DNA from: HKCCE3408 sp039191215
Lineage (GTDB): Bacteria > Pseudomonadota > Alphaproteobacteria > Rhodobacterales > Rhodobacteraceae
DNA length: 59,771 nt
Assembly: GCA_039191215.1 (NCBI GenBank)
Contig: JBCCXT010000021.1
Location: 1-59,771, forward strand
Reading direction: 5' to 3'
A program made the position numbers and the translations under genes. This document shows, piece by piece, positions 17,239 through 25,429 of the stretch. Each line of letters opens with the position of its first letter. The first letter of the stretch is position 1. The notes under the pieces were generated by a model. It was not told where the DNA came from and did no database searches. It was given only the letters and a program-made list of their open reading frames with translations.

Positions 17239-18489
17239 TTACTGCGCCAGCTCGACAGCCAGCACCATTTCAGAAGCCGCAGTTTCTGAATCGTACTCGC
17301 CGTTGAAATGCGCCGTGATCACGTCGTACATGGCGTTCTGCACCGACGGCGGGTTGGCGTGGCCATGGGCCATCGACCCAAAAAGCGTGCCATTTTCACC
17401 GGCTTCAGCCAATTGCGCCATGCCAAGCTGGCCGCAGGCGTCGAACTCGTCCGCGGCCACATCGGTGCGCGCCGGGACCGATCCTTTGACGATGTTGAAC
17501 GCGATCTGGAACTCAGGGCTCATCACGGCTGAGGCCATGGCAGTCTGCGCGTCAGCTGCGCCACCTTCGACGCTGAACATCGCAAATTGGTCCGAGTTGA
17601 AGGTCACGGTGCCTTCGCTGCCGGGCACGCGGAAGCATGCGAATTCCTCACCTGCGGTCAGACCGGCGTTCACGAACTCACCTTTGGCCCAATCGCCCAT
17701 GATCTGAAAAAGCGCCTCGCCATTGATGACCATGGCCGTTGCCAGATTCCAATCACGGCCCGAGAAGTTATCATCGACGAAGCCGCGCAGGGTTTCCATA
17801 CGCGCGAAGGCCTCAACCATATCCGCGCCGCCCAGGGCTTCGGGGTCAAGATCGACAAAGGCGGCCTGGTAAAACTCTGGCCCGCCAACACCCATGGCGA
17901 TGGAGTCAAACACCGTCGCTTCCTGCCAGGCCTGACCACCATGTGCCAGTGCGACATAGCCCGCATCCTGTGCGGCCTGCATGGCGGCGATGAACTCGTC
18001 CCAAGACCCAGGCTGCTCTAGCCCAAGTTCGGCCATCAGCGCGGTGTTGGCCCAAACCCAGTTTGTCGAATGCACATTCACAGGTGCGGCAACCCAATTG
18101 CCGTCAAAGGTCGAAAACGCCTGCAAGGCTTCTGGCACGACGTCGTCCCAGCCCTGTTCAGCCGCCAGATCGTTGAGGTTGGCAAGCGCACCCTCGGCCG
18201 CCCAATCCTGGATCGAGAAGCCCAGCATTTGCACGGCCGTCGGTGGATCGCCTGCTGTGACGCGGGCCCGCAAGACAGTCATCGCGTCAGAGCCGCCGCC
18301 ACCGGCAACCGGCATATCGGTCCAACCGACACCGCCGCCGGCAAGGTCTTCGCGTAGAACATTAAGTGCCGCGGCTTCACCGCCCGATGTCCACCAGTGC
18401 AGGACTTCGACATCTTCTGCCTGCGCGATCGACGTGGTTGTCATCAGCGCCGCGGCGACGCTTGCCGTGGCTAAGAAAGTGGAACGCAT
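17239..18489 (-). CDS. Sugar ABC transporter substrate-binding protein
   Basis: A 416-residue periplasmic binding protein of the CUT1 (SBP_bac_1) class. The signal peptide is MRSTFLATASVAAALMTTTSIAQA, and the mature chain begins EDVEVLHWWTSGGEAAALN, the usual start for glucose- and maltose-type binding proteins. Later landmarks are NVHSTNWVWANTALM and NGEALFQIMGDWAKGEF. GGAGG precedes the ATG. It follows the aldehyde dehydrogenase gene by 40 bp, so catabolic enzymes and importer share one operon. The sequence is most like glucose/mannose-binding relatives, but the ligand is not fixed by sequence alone. Confidence 0.95.
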   Translation of the reverse strand: MRSTFLATASVAAALMTTTSIAQAEDVEVLHWWTSGGEAAALNVLREDLAGGGVGWTDMPVAGGGGSDAMTVLRARVTAGDPPTAVQMLGFSIQDWAAEGALANLNDLAAEQGWDDVVPEALQAFSTFDGNWVAAPVNVHSTNWVWANTALMAELGLEQPGSWDEFIAAMQAAQDAGYVALAHGGQAWQEATVFDSIAMGVGGPEFYQAAFVDLDPEALGGADMVEAFARMETLRGFVDDNFSGRDWNLATAMVINGEALFQIMGDWAKGEFVNAGLTAGEEFACFRVPGSEGTVTFNSDQFAMFSVEGGAADAQTAMASAVMSPEFQIAFNIVKGSVPARTDVAADEFDACGQLGMAQLAEAGENGTLFGSMAHGHANPPSVQNAMYDVITAHFNGEYDSETAASEMVLAVELAQ

Positions 18490-18529
18490 CTGTAATTCCT
18501 CCCTGTTGCGTATCCTGCAGTGTGCGAGA

Positions 18530-20056
18530 TTACTCGCGCACCTTCACCCAAGAAGCACGTGTGCGCCCGACGCGCATCACAACTGATTTCACTTCCAGGA
18601 ATTCTTCGAACCCGTATGTGCCGATCTCACGGCCTTGGCCGGATTGCTTCATGCCGCCGAAGGCAATCTCTGGGAAGCCGTCCATCCAGGTATTGGTCCA
18701 GATGGTTCCGGCGCGCACATTACGCGAAAACGCCAAGCAGTCATGCACGCTGTCGCTCCAGATACCGGCGGACAAGCCGTAATCGGTGTCGTTGACCAGG
18801 GCGATGGCCTCATCGAGCGTGGAAAAAGTTTGAACGGTCAGAACCGGGCCGAACACTTCATCGCGCGCGATGGCCATATCTTCGGACACTGCGCTGACGA
18901 TCGTTGGTTGGTAGAACTGATCACCAAGGCCTGGCACGTTGAGCGGCTGGCCACCCAATTCGACGCGCGCGCCGGCGGCGACAGCCTCCTGTACGTAGCG
19001 ATCGATCTTGGCCTTGTGCTCGGGCGTGACAATGGCGCCGACCTGGGTTTCGGGATCAAGCGGGTCACCAAAGGCGACATGGCGTGACAATTCCACCACC
19101 CTGGCGACAAAAGCATCGGCGATCTGTTCATGGACAAAGATGCGGCTTGAGGAATTGCAGCATTGCCCGACATTAAAGTAAACGCCGAAAACCACCGCAT
19201 CCGCCGCGTTTTCCAAATCTGCATCCGGCATGATGACCTGGGCGTTCTTGCCGCCCAGCTCGAGCGCCACTTTTTTGAGGTTGCCGGCCGAGGCTTGCGT
19301 GATGGTCTTTCCGACCTGGGTTGAGCCGGTGAAGGTGACCATATCGACCAAAGGATGTTCCGATAGGACCCGGCCCACCGGGTCGCCATAGCCCAGCACG
19401 ATGTTGCACACACCCGCAGGCAATCCCGCCTCGGCCAGAAGCTCCCCCATCATAACCGTCGAAGACGGCGTCATCTCCGACGGCTTGACCACAATTGTGC
19501 ATCCAGCTGCCAGCGCAAAGGGCAGTTTCTGGCTGAGGATCCAAAACGGGAAGTTCCAGGGCGTGATGATCGACACAACGCCGACGGGCTCTTTCAGCAC
19601 CGTGCCAAGCATATCAGCGCCCAAAGTGTTGTGGCTGTCGCCCTGGACGGTGCGGGCCAGTGCTGCGGCATAGCGCCAAAGATCAGCGGCGCCCGACACC
19701 TCGCTCGTGGCTTGCGAGATGGGCTTGCCGCTTTCGAGCGTTTCCTGCACCGCGATCCGGTCGGCATTGGCTTCGATCAGATCGGCGACCCGAAGCAAGA
19801 TTGCCGCCCGCTCCTTGCCGGACATCTCGCTCCAGCCGCCGCTGTCGAAGGCGTCTCGCGCGGATTGGATTGCGGCTTCGGCCTCAACCGCACCGCCTTT
19901 GGCGGAGCGGCTGACTACAACGCCGTGGGACGGAGAGAGCCGCTCAAACTCCGCGCAATCGGCGCTGCCCTGCCAAATGCCAGAGATCAGATGCCGGCCC
20001 TCAAACATCTCTGGCAGAGACGTGGAGCTATTTGAAATGACTGTCATTTTGGTCAT
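18530..20056 (-). CDS. NAD(P)-dependent aldehyde dehydrogenase
   Basis: A 508-residue aldehyde dehydrogenase of the betaine-aldehyde/retinal type. Motifs in order: TPWNFPFWILSQKLPFALAAG with the catalytic Asn, VKPSEMTP for cofactor binding, FTGSTQVGK, the general-base Glu in LELGGKNAQV, and the nucleophile in FNVGQCCNSSSR. The start is the ATG at 20056, which has CCGGAG about ten bases upstream inside the end of the hydratase gene; the next ATG three codons on has no such site. It probably oxidises an aldehyde produced by one of the GMC enzymes to an acid that then enters CoA chemistry. Confidence 0.95.
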   Translation of the reverse strand: MTKMTVISNSSTSLPEMFEGRHLISGIWQGSADCAEFERLSPSHGVVVSRSAKGGAVEAEAAIQSARDAFDSGGWSEMSGKERAAILLRVADLIEANADRIAVQETLESGKPISQATSEVSGAADLWRYAAALARTVQGDSHNTLGADMLGTVLKEPVGVVSIITPWNFPFWILSQKLPFALAAGCTIVVKPSEMTPSSTVMMGELLAEAGLPAGVCNIVLGYGDPVGRVLSEHPLVDMVTFTGSTQVGKTITQASAGNLKKVALELGGKNAQVIMPDADLENAADAVVFGVYFNVGQCCNSSSRIFVHEQIADAFVARVVELSRHVAFGDPLDPETQVGAIVTPEHKAKIDRYVQEAVAAGARVELGGQPLNVPGLGDQFYQPTIVSAVSEDMAIARDEVFGPVLTVQTFSTLDEAIALVNDTDYGLSAGIWSDSVHDCLAFSRNVRAGTIWTNTWMDGFPEIAFGGMKQSGQGREIGTYGFEEFLEVKSVVMRVGRTRASWVKVRE

Positions 20057-20060
20057 CGGC

Positions 20061-20828
20061 TTAAGCTCCGGTAAAATTGGGTGCGCGTTTGCCCAGGAAG
20101 GCCGCGACCCCTTCGGCGCGATCTTCGCTGGCCGAAATCGCGGCACTGCCCAAGGCTTCGACCATCGCCGCACTGTCTTCGCCCGCCGCGGCATGGATCA
20201 TATATTTCGCCACTTCGACAGCGCGCGGCGACAATTCCACGACCTGCCCCGCTAGCTCTCGCGCCAACGCGACCGCGTCGGCCCCGGATTGCGCGGCGAA
20301 GCCAAGTTCAACCGCCCTTTTGGCATCGATCCTGGCCCCAAAAAGCGCCATCTCTTTGACCACAGGCTCCGGCAGCAGTCGCATTAGGCGTTGTGTGCCG
20401 GACCAGCCGGGCACGATGCCAATACCGGCTTCCGGCAGCGCAAGTTTCGCATGCGGGGCGATCAGGCGCAGATCGCAGGCCGCTGCCAATTCCAGCCCAC
20501 CGCCGAAAGCGTGACCGTTCAGCGCCGCGATGGTCGGTTTGGCCAGTCGCGCCAGCCGGTCGAATACACGGTGGCCGTGGCGCACCCAGTAGCGGGCGAA
20601 GTCTGCCGCGCTCAACTGCCCCCAAGCCGCGATATCAGCGCCGCAGCAAAAGGCCTTTTCGCCGCTACCCGTCACGATCACGGCGTGGACCGCCGGGTCA
20701 TGCTCCAGTTCGGTCAACTGGCTTTCTAGCGTGGATAGCATCGCCATGGTCAGTGCGTTGAGTTTTGAGGGGTTTTCCAGCGTCAACAGGGCAATGCCGT
20801 CGGATATTTGCAAACTCACCGTACTCAC
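20061..20828 (-). CDS. Enoyl-CoA hydratase/isomerase family protein
   Basis: A 255-residue crotonase-fold enzyme. The oxyanion-hole segments are ILTVTGSGEKAFCCGADIAAW-like in the N-terminal half (VTGSGEKAFCCGADIAAWG) and GHAFGGGLELAAACDLRL in the centre; a catalytic Glu is retained in PEAGIGIVPGWSGTQRL. The second typical Glu position is less clear, so hydratase, isomerase or hydrolase activity are all possible. It starts at a GTG that overlaps the CoA-transferase stop (GTGA) and is followed by the aldehyde dehydrogenase after four bases. It acts on a CoA thioester formed by the transferase. Confidence 0.92.
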   Translation of the reverse strand: MSTVSLQISDGIALLTLENPSKLNALTMAMLSTLESQLTELEHDPAVHAVIVTGSGEKAFCCGADIAAWGQLSAADFARYWVRHGHRVFDRLARLAKPTIAALNGHAFGGGLELAAACDLRLIAPHAKLALPEAGIGIVPGWSGTQRLMRLLPEPVVKEMALFGARIDAKRAVELGFAAQSGADAVALARELAGQVVELSPRAVEVAKYMIHAAAGEDSAAMVEALGSAAISASEDRAEGVAAFLGKRAPNFTGA

Positions 20829-22396
20829 AGGCTTAGCCCCATCGGTGCATCAGAAAGCAACGCCTTTGGCATCTCGATTGCATTTTCTGCCAGTTTCACG
20901 CGGCCGCCTGAGGCTTCAACGATATCGCTCTGCGGGCAGATCCCTGGCATGATCTCAGTGGCCAAAAGCCCGTCCTCGGCCAGCCGGATGACGCAGCGCT
21001 CGGTCACATAAAGCACGTCCTGGCCCAGGCTGCGTGCGCGCGCACCCGAGAAGGTCACATGCTCAACCGCCTCGACCATTTTGGTGAACCGGCCAGGCCG
21101 TGCGACCTGGACCTCATCTTGGGTCAGCTTGATCTGCGCCCCGGCTTCGAACCACCCGGAAAAGACGATCTTTCGGGCGCGCGATGTGATGTCGACAAAA
21201 CCGCCGCAACCGGCTGTGAGATACGGTTTCTTGCCAAGCTTGGAGACGTTGACGTTGCCTTCAACATCGACCTCCATGAAGGACAGAAACGACATGTCAA
21301 AACCGCCACCTTGGAAATAGATAAACTGTTGCGGCGACGGAACAAAAGCATCTGCGTTCGATGCGCATCCAAAGGCAAAACCGGTCAGCGGCACACCACC
21401 CACAGCCCCCTGTTCGATGGCCCAAGTGACCGCATCGGGATGACCTTCTTCTAGCAGAATGCGTGGCACCATAGCTGAGATGCCAAACCCGAGATTGGCG
21501 GTCATCCCGGCGCACAATTCTTGCGCGGCGCGGCGGGCGATGACCTTCTCGACCCCGTGTTCTGCCAGCGAAAAGCTGTCCCATGGTCGCATGACCGCGC
21601 CTGCAATCGCGGGGTCGTATTCCGTCTCACACGTCTGTTTTTGCGACGGATCGATCACCACCAAATCCACCAGGTGACCCGGCACCCGGACATCATGCGG
21701 TCGCAAGCTGCCAGCGGCCGTCACGCGTTCAACTTGGGCGATGACCAGCCCGCCGTGATTGCGCACGCAGATCGCTTGCTCTAACCCGCCCAGATAGGCG
21801 CCCTCATGTTCATAGGTTAGATTGCCGCGCTCATCGGCTGTGGTGGCCCGAAGGATGCACACATTCGGCACGACATTGGGAAAGTGCAGCCAGGTCTTAC
21901 CGGCAAATTCGACCCGAGAGACGATGGGGGCAGCCGCACCACTTTCATTCATCGCACAGCCCTGGCGCTGCGGATCGACAAAAGTGTCCAGCCCGATCTG
22001 GGTCAAAACCCCCGGCCTGCAGGCGGCGGCCTCACGATGCATGTCGTACATGATCCCGGAGGGCACATTATAGGCGGCGACCCGATCCTCAACGATCATC
22101 TTCCAGATCTCAGGCATCTCCAGGCTCGACGGGCCCGACGGGTAAGAGCCCGCCAGAACGCGGGTCAAAAGCCCGTCTTTGGCCAAATGGTCCATGCCTT
22201 TCACGCCGTACATGTCACCTGCTGCAATTGGGTGCAGCGATGTTAGATTGCGCGGGCTGCCGTAGGCATCAAACCTTTCGCCAATCGCCTTCAAGACCAA
22301 GTCAGGGCACCCCAAAGCAGACGAGGACGACACTGTCAGCGTCGCACCGTCAGGAATGCGCTCAGCGGCTTGCGATGCTGCAACGACCTTGCTCAT
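20825..22396 (-). CDS. Family I CoA-transferase (propionate/acetate CoA-transferase type, fused subunits)
   Basis: A 523-residue protein in which the alpha and beta halves of a family I CoA-transferase are fused, like YdiF or propionate CoA-transferase. The N-terminal half contains IPDGATLTVSSSSALGCPD. The C-terminal half has GMTANLGFGISAMVP and the catalytic glutamate in AIEQGAVGGVP, where the family has E-x-G-x-x-GG. It moves CoA from a donor such as acetyl- or succinyl-CoA to a carboxylic acid. Its start overlaps the Gfo/Idh stop (ATGA). Together with the hydratase it implies that the operon's substrate is degraded partly as a CoA ester. Confidence 0.92.
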   Translation of the reverse strand: MSKVVAASQAAERIPDGATLTVSSSSALGCPDLVLKAIGERFDAYGSPRNLTSLHPIAAGDMYGVKGMDHLAKDGLLTRVLAGSYPSGPSSLEMPEIWKMIVEDRVAAYNVPSGIMYDMHREAAACRPGVLTQIGLDTFVDPQRQGCAMNESGAAAPIVSRVEFAGKTWLHFPNVVPNVCILRATTADERGNLTYEHEGAYLGGLEQAICVRNHGGLVIAQVERVTAAGSLRPHDVRVPGHLVDLVVIDPSQKQTCETEYDPAIAGAVMRPWDSFSLAEHGVEKVIARRAAQELCAGMTANLGFGISAMVPRILLEEGHPDAVTWAIEQGAVGGVPLTGFAFGCASNADAFVPSPQQFIYFQGGGFDMSFLSFMEVDVEGNVNVSKLGKKPYLTAGCGGFVDITSRARKIVFSGWFEAGAQIKLTQDEVQVARPGRFTKMVEAVEHVTFSGARARSLGQDVLYVTERCVIRLAEDGLLATEIMPGICPQSDIVEASGGRVKLAENAIEMPKALLSDAPMGLSL

Positions 22397-23397
22397 CTTG
22401 CGCCACCATAGTCGACGTCGATACGGTGCCCGGATGCGGCAGCGTCGCGAACGGCAAGGGCCACGGCAAGCGATTTGATCCCGTCGGCGCCATCTGCCGC
22501 CGGTCTGCCCTGCCCGGCAATTGCCGCGACAAAATCACTAACACTCTGGTGGTAGAGTGAATGGTTAGAAAAGCTGATCTCCTCAGAGCCCGCTTCACGA
22601 ACCAATGTGATCTGACCGACCGGTTCTTGCGTCATTACGTTGCGGGCAAAGATGGAGCCTTTGTCGCCGTGCACTTCTAATCCGGTCCCGGCGAATGGGT
22701 GCGTGAAGCTTTCATGCGACATGACCATGGCGCCGCCTGGCATGGACCAAAGCGACATCGCCGAATCCTCGACACCCTCGCCCATGCCAGAGCTGCCCAT
22801 CTGGGCCACAACCGAAACCGGATCTTCGCCGAGCAAAAACCGGACGACATCGGCATCGTGCACCGTGATATCCGGGATCACGCCGCCACCAGCACCGGCA
22901 TCATTGATGCGCCAGCCCTGAAGGTTGGACGGCAAGTGCACGGCATGGTGAATGCGCAAGGACAGCACTTTGCCGACACGGCCCGCCGCGATCAGTTCAC
23001 GCATCGCCCTGTGTGCACCCGAACACCGCAGGTGATGATTTGTACCAAACACAACGCCCGCGGCGCTTGCGGCATCGACCATCTCTTCGGCTTCGGCCCG
23101 TGTCAGCGCCACGGGCTTCTCGCACAGCACGTGTTTTCCAGCTGCAATCGCCGCGAGCGCTTGGGAATAGTGCTTTTCGTTGGTGGAGGAGATGTAGACC
23201 GCGTCGGATTGCGCCTCGGCCAGCATCTTTGGCAAATCGTCATAGGCACCTGCGATTTCGTTCTGAACGGCAAAATCCGATGCACGCGCCAGATTACCGC
23301 TACAAATCGCGACGACCTGCCCGCCGGGCTGGGCCCGCATAGCGCCGATCATATAGCTCGACGCGATTGTGCTCGCGCCCACAAGTGCCCAGCGCAT
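22393..23397 (-). CDS. Gfo/Idh/MocA family oxidoreductase
   Basis: A 334-residue NAD(P)-dependent dehydrogenase of the Gfo/Idh/MocA family, which mostly oxidises sugars and cyclitols. The Rossmann part begins MRWALVGASTIASSYMIGAM, and the family EKP motif is present (VLCEKPVALTRAEAEEM). The C-terminal domain has GGGVIPDITVHDADVVRFLL with the expected Asp and His. It is the first gene of the operon, with a GGGGAAGG ribosome site next to the ATG at 23397 and a promoter with two operators just upstream. It is likely the first or second step in attack on a sugar or inositol-like compound. Confidence 0.94.
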   Translation of the reverse strand: MRWALVGASTIASSYMIGAMRAQPGGQVVAICSGNLARASDFAVQNEIAGAYDDLPKMLAEAQSDAVYISSTNEKHYSQALAAIAAGKHVLCEKPVALTRAEAEEMVDAASAAGVVFGTNHHLRCSGAHRAMRELIAAGRVGKVLSLRIHHAVHLPSNLQGWRINDAGAGGGVIPDITVHDADVVRFLLGEDPVSVVAQMGSSGMGEGVEDSAMSLWSMPGGAMVMSHESFTHPFAGTGLEVHGDKGSIFARNVMTQEPVGQITLVREAGSEEISFSNHSLYHQSVSDFVAAIAGQGRPAADGADGIKSLAVALAVRDAAASGHRIDVDYGGAR

Positions 23398-23412
23398 ATG
23401 CCTTCCCCGATT

Positions 23413-23456
23413 TGGAACGTTCCATCAATGTAGTTGGAAGATTCCAGTAGTGTCAA
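23413..23456 (-). promoter_or_regulatory. Promoter and two LacI-type operators for the catabolic operon
   Basis: Read on the minus strand, TTGACA (23456-23451) is followed by an 18-base spacer and TACATT (23432-23427), a good sigma70-like promoter pair. Two sites of the form TGGAA-NN-TTCCA are present: TGGAAGATTCCA (23434-23445), entirely between the -35 and -10 boxes, and the perfect palindrome TGGAACGTTCCA (23413-23424), just downstream of the -10 over the expected transcription start. Their starts are 21 bp apart, two DNA turns. This is a repressor arrangement, and the LacI protein encoded at the end of the operon is the likely ligand-sensitive binder. Confidence 0.75.
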
Positions 23457-23513
23457 GCGAAAGGGCGAGTTTTCGTCAGTGGCCCCCTGGAAAGCCCATA
23501 CGATAGGAGAAAC

Positions 23514-23935
23514 ATGACCCAAAACGAGACCCATTGGATCAGGCCCATCGATCATCTGGCTGTCATCGTCGGCAAGTATGAGATACCGAAGTCTTTCTAC
23601 ACCGACGTGCCGGATTGATGCATCCTGGCCGAAAATTTTCGTGCCGACCACAAACCTGGAAGCGTGATCTGGAACTGCCATGCAGTGACCGGTTGGAGTT
23701 GTTTTTGTTCCCCGAGGCGCCGCCGCGGCCCAGCAGGCCGGAAGCTAACGGGTTGCGACACCTGGCCTTTGCCACACCCGATATCAACGCCGCGTTACGT
23801 CATTTGGCACAACACGCGGCGGCCTGCGAACCCATGCGCGTCAACCCCTTTACTGGCAAGCGATTTACCATCTTTCGCGATCCCTACAATCTGGCGCCGG
23901 GGATCTACGAAACCGACGCGTCCGATCGAGTTTGA
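23514..23935 (+). pseudogene. VOC/glyoxalase-family gene (YaeR-like), inactivated
   Basis: The frame from the ATG at 23514 (GGAG upstream) starts like a YaeR-type VOC protein: WIRPIDHLAVIVGKYE and KSFYTDV. It meets a TGA at 23616-23618, yet the same frame goes on with CILAENFRADHK. After about 23655 similarity continues in another frame, with WKRDLELPCSDRLELFLFPE, RPSRPEANGLRHLAFA and KRFTIFRDP to a TGA at 23935. One in-frame stop and one apparent single-base deletion in an A-run therefore break the gene. The family is metal-dependent glyoxalase/dioxygenase-like and mostly of unknown role. A sequencing error could explain the shift but would not by itself remove the stop. Confidence 0.75.
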
Positions 23936-24079
23936 GGTTCAGAATAGCCAGAAGTTCGAGGGGTTTGGCGGCTGGTGAGCATTGCTCCAGCAATCGGTTT
24001 GTAACTTGGTCATTACACTCAAATGAGCTCATCTGCGATTTTCTCCGGTGAGCGTGAAATTCAAGCATCGCGCACTGTT

Positions 24080-25249
24080 TTACTCGTCAAACAATTGCGT
24101 CAGGATCGGCTGATAGCCCGCGCCTAAGGCGCCAGCTTTTGGCCCGAAATGCCCCTCCACAACCCGAGGCACAACGATCCCACGGGTATCCGCGCTTTCC
24201 ATCACGGCTGAGACCCGGGCAACAAGTTCTGTCCGGATGGCCGCCGGTGCACTACAGTCGATGACAATTTGCGGCAGATCGAAAGCCACCACCGAGGTCA
24301 GCGACGCGTAGGCCAGCCCGTCCGCCGTCCGCCCAAGCCAATCATCGAGCAGATCGTCAAATCCCGTCCAGTTCGCGGCATGGATCAAATCCGCGCCCCG
24401 GCCGGGCCATCGCGCATTCAACGCTTCCTCCAGTTGGACGATCGAGGCCTGGGTGTTGAGTTGGCGCCACGACCCATCCTTGCCGACGACCGGCAACGAG
24501 CCGAATGCCGCAGCATTGCCTTTGGGCCCGAGATACGCCCGATCATTCAAGACGACACCGCCCCCGACCAGTGAGCCCACGTAGAAATACACAAAATCGG
24601 TCTGATCGGCGCCGCCGCCGAAGGCGTGCTCTCCGGTGCAAGCCATGGAGGTGTCGTTGGCGACTAAAACGGGCAGATCGGTCAGTTCGGAAAACGCCTC
24701 GCCCAGGTCAAAGCCTTTCCAGGCCATCAATTCCTGGCGTGGAGTTGCGGTGAGCTCCTGCCAATTCCACATCTCAAACGGCGTGCCGATGCCAAAGCCG
24801 ATCAGCCTGCCCCGGGCCGCTTCATCGAGACATCCGCGCAGCTTATCCAGCCCGTTTCGGGCAAATTCGATGATCGAGTCCGGTGTTGGATAGGGATAGG
24901 TCGTGCGCAGATCGCCGCGGACATCGCCAGTGATATCGATCAAAACCATGTCCGCGGAGCGCCGACCAATGCGCAGCCCTATCGAAAAGGCGCCATCAGG
25001 ATTGAGCATAAATGGCGTCAGCGGCTTGCCGACCTTGCCCCGCGTCGGCGGGCCCTTCGAGATGATGCCATTGGCCTCAAGCGCGCGCGTGATTACGCTT
25101 GCCGATTGCGCTGAGAGATCCGCCAGCCGAGCAATCTCGGCCGACGGCATTTCGCCGGCTTTACGGATGATCGACAGCACCCGCCGCTCATTCGCGCTTA
25201 GCGAAAAAGTATCGGACGTACTGGCCGTTGACGGCTGTACCAACTGCAT
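24080..25249 (-). CDS. frcR: ROK-family transcriptional regulator (FrcR-like)
   Basis: A 389-residue ROK-family repressor. An N-terminal winged helix (NERRVLSIIRKAGEMPSAEI, followed by SAQSASVITRALEANGII) precedes the sugar-kinase-like domain with VLVANDTSMACTGEH. The classical zinc-binding Cys motif of ROK repressors is not obvious. It is divergent from frcBCA, matching the frcR-frcBCA order described for Sinorhizobium meliloti, so it probably represses or tunes that transporter. The ATG at 25249 is preferred: the upstream one at 25303 lies in the operator-like region and has no ribosome site, although the site at 25249 is also weak. Confidence 0.88.
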   Translation of the reverse strand: MQLVQPSTASTSDTFSLSANERRVLSIIRKAGEMPSAEIARLADLSAQSASVITRALEANGIISKGPPTRGKVGKPLTPFMLNPDGAFSIGLRIGRRSADMVLIDITGDVRGDLRTTYPYPTPDSIIEFARNGLDKLRGCLDEAARGRLIGFGIGTPFEMWNWQELTATPRQELMAWKGFDLGEAFSELTDLPVLVANDTSMACTGEHAFGGGADQTDFVYFYVGSLVGGGVVLNDRAYLGPKGNAAAFGSLPVVGKDGSWRQLNTQASIVQLEEALNARWPGRGADLIHAANWTGFDDLLDDWLGRTADGLAYASLTSVVAFDLPQIVIDCSAPAAIRTELVARVSAVMESADTRGIVVPRVVEGHFGPKAGALGAGYQPILTQLFDE

Positions 25250-25305
25250 CGATTCACCAAAACCCCCGGATGGACATGCGGGCCAAGTCTGGCGTGATTG
25301 CATTT

Positions 25306-25324
25306 ATAAATCAAGTGGATTTAT
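25306..25324. promoter_or_regulatory. Inverted repeat in the frcR-frcB intergenic region
   Basis: ATAAATC and GATTTAT form a perfect seven-base inverted repeat around five bases, in an AT-rich stretch between the divergent genes. AT-rich inverted repeats are typical targets of ROK regulators, so it is a candidate FrcR operator. A weak -35-like TTGACG starts at 25328, but no convincing -10 follows it. Confidence 0.45.
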
Positions 25325-25429
25325 TTATTGACGGCAGGCGTGTTCCTTTGATTGAGTGAACCTGTCGCTACCAAGCGATTCGACAAAATGAAGTTCACGG
25401 TTTGCCTGCCGTGGAAGGGAGAGACTAAA

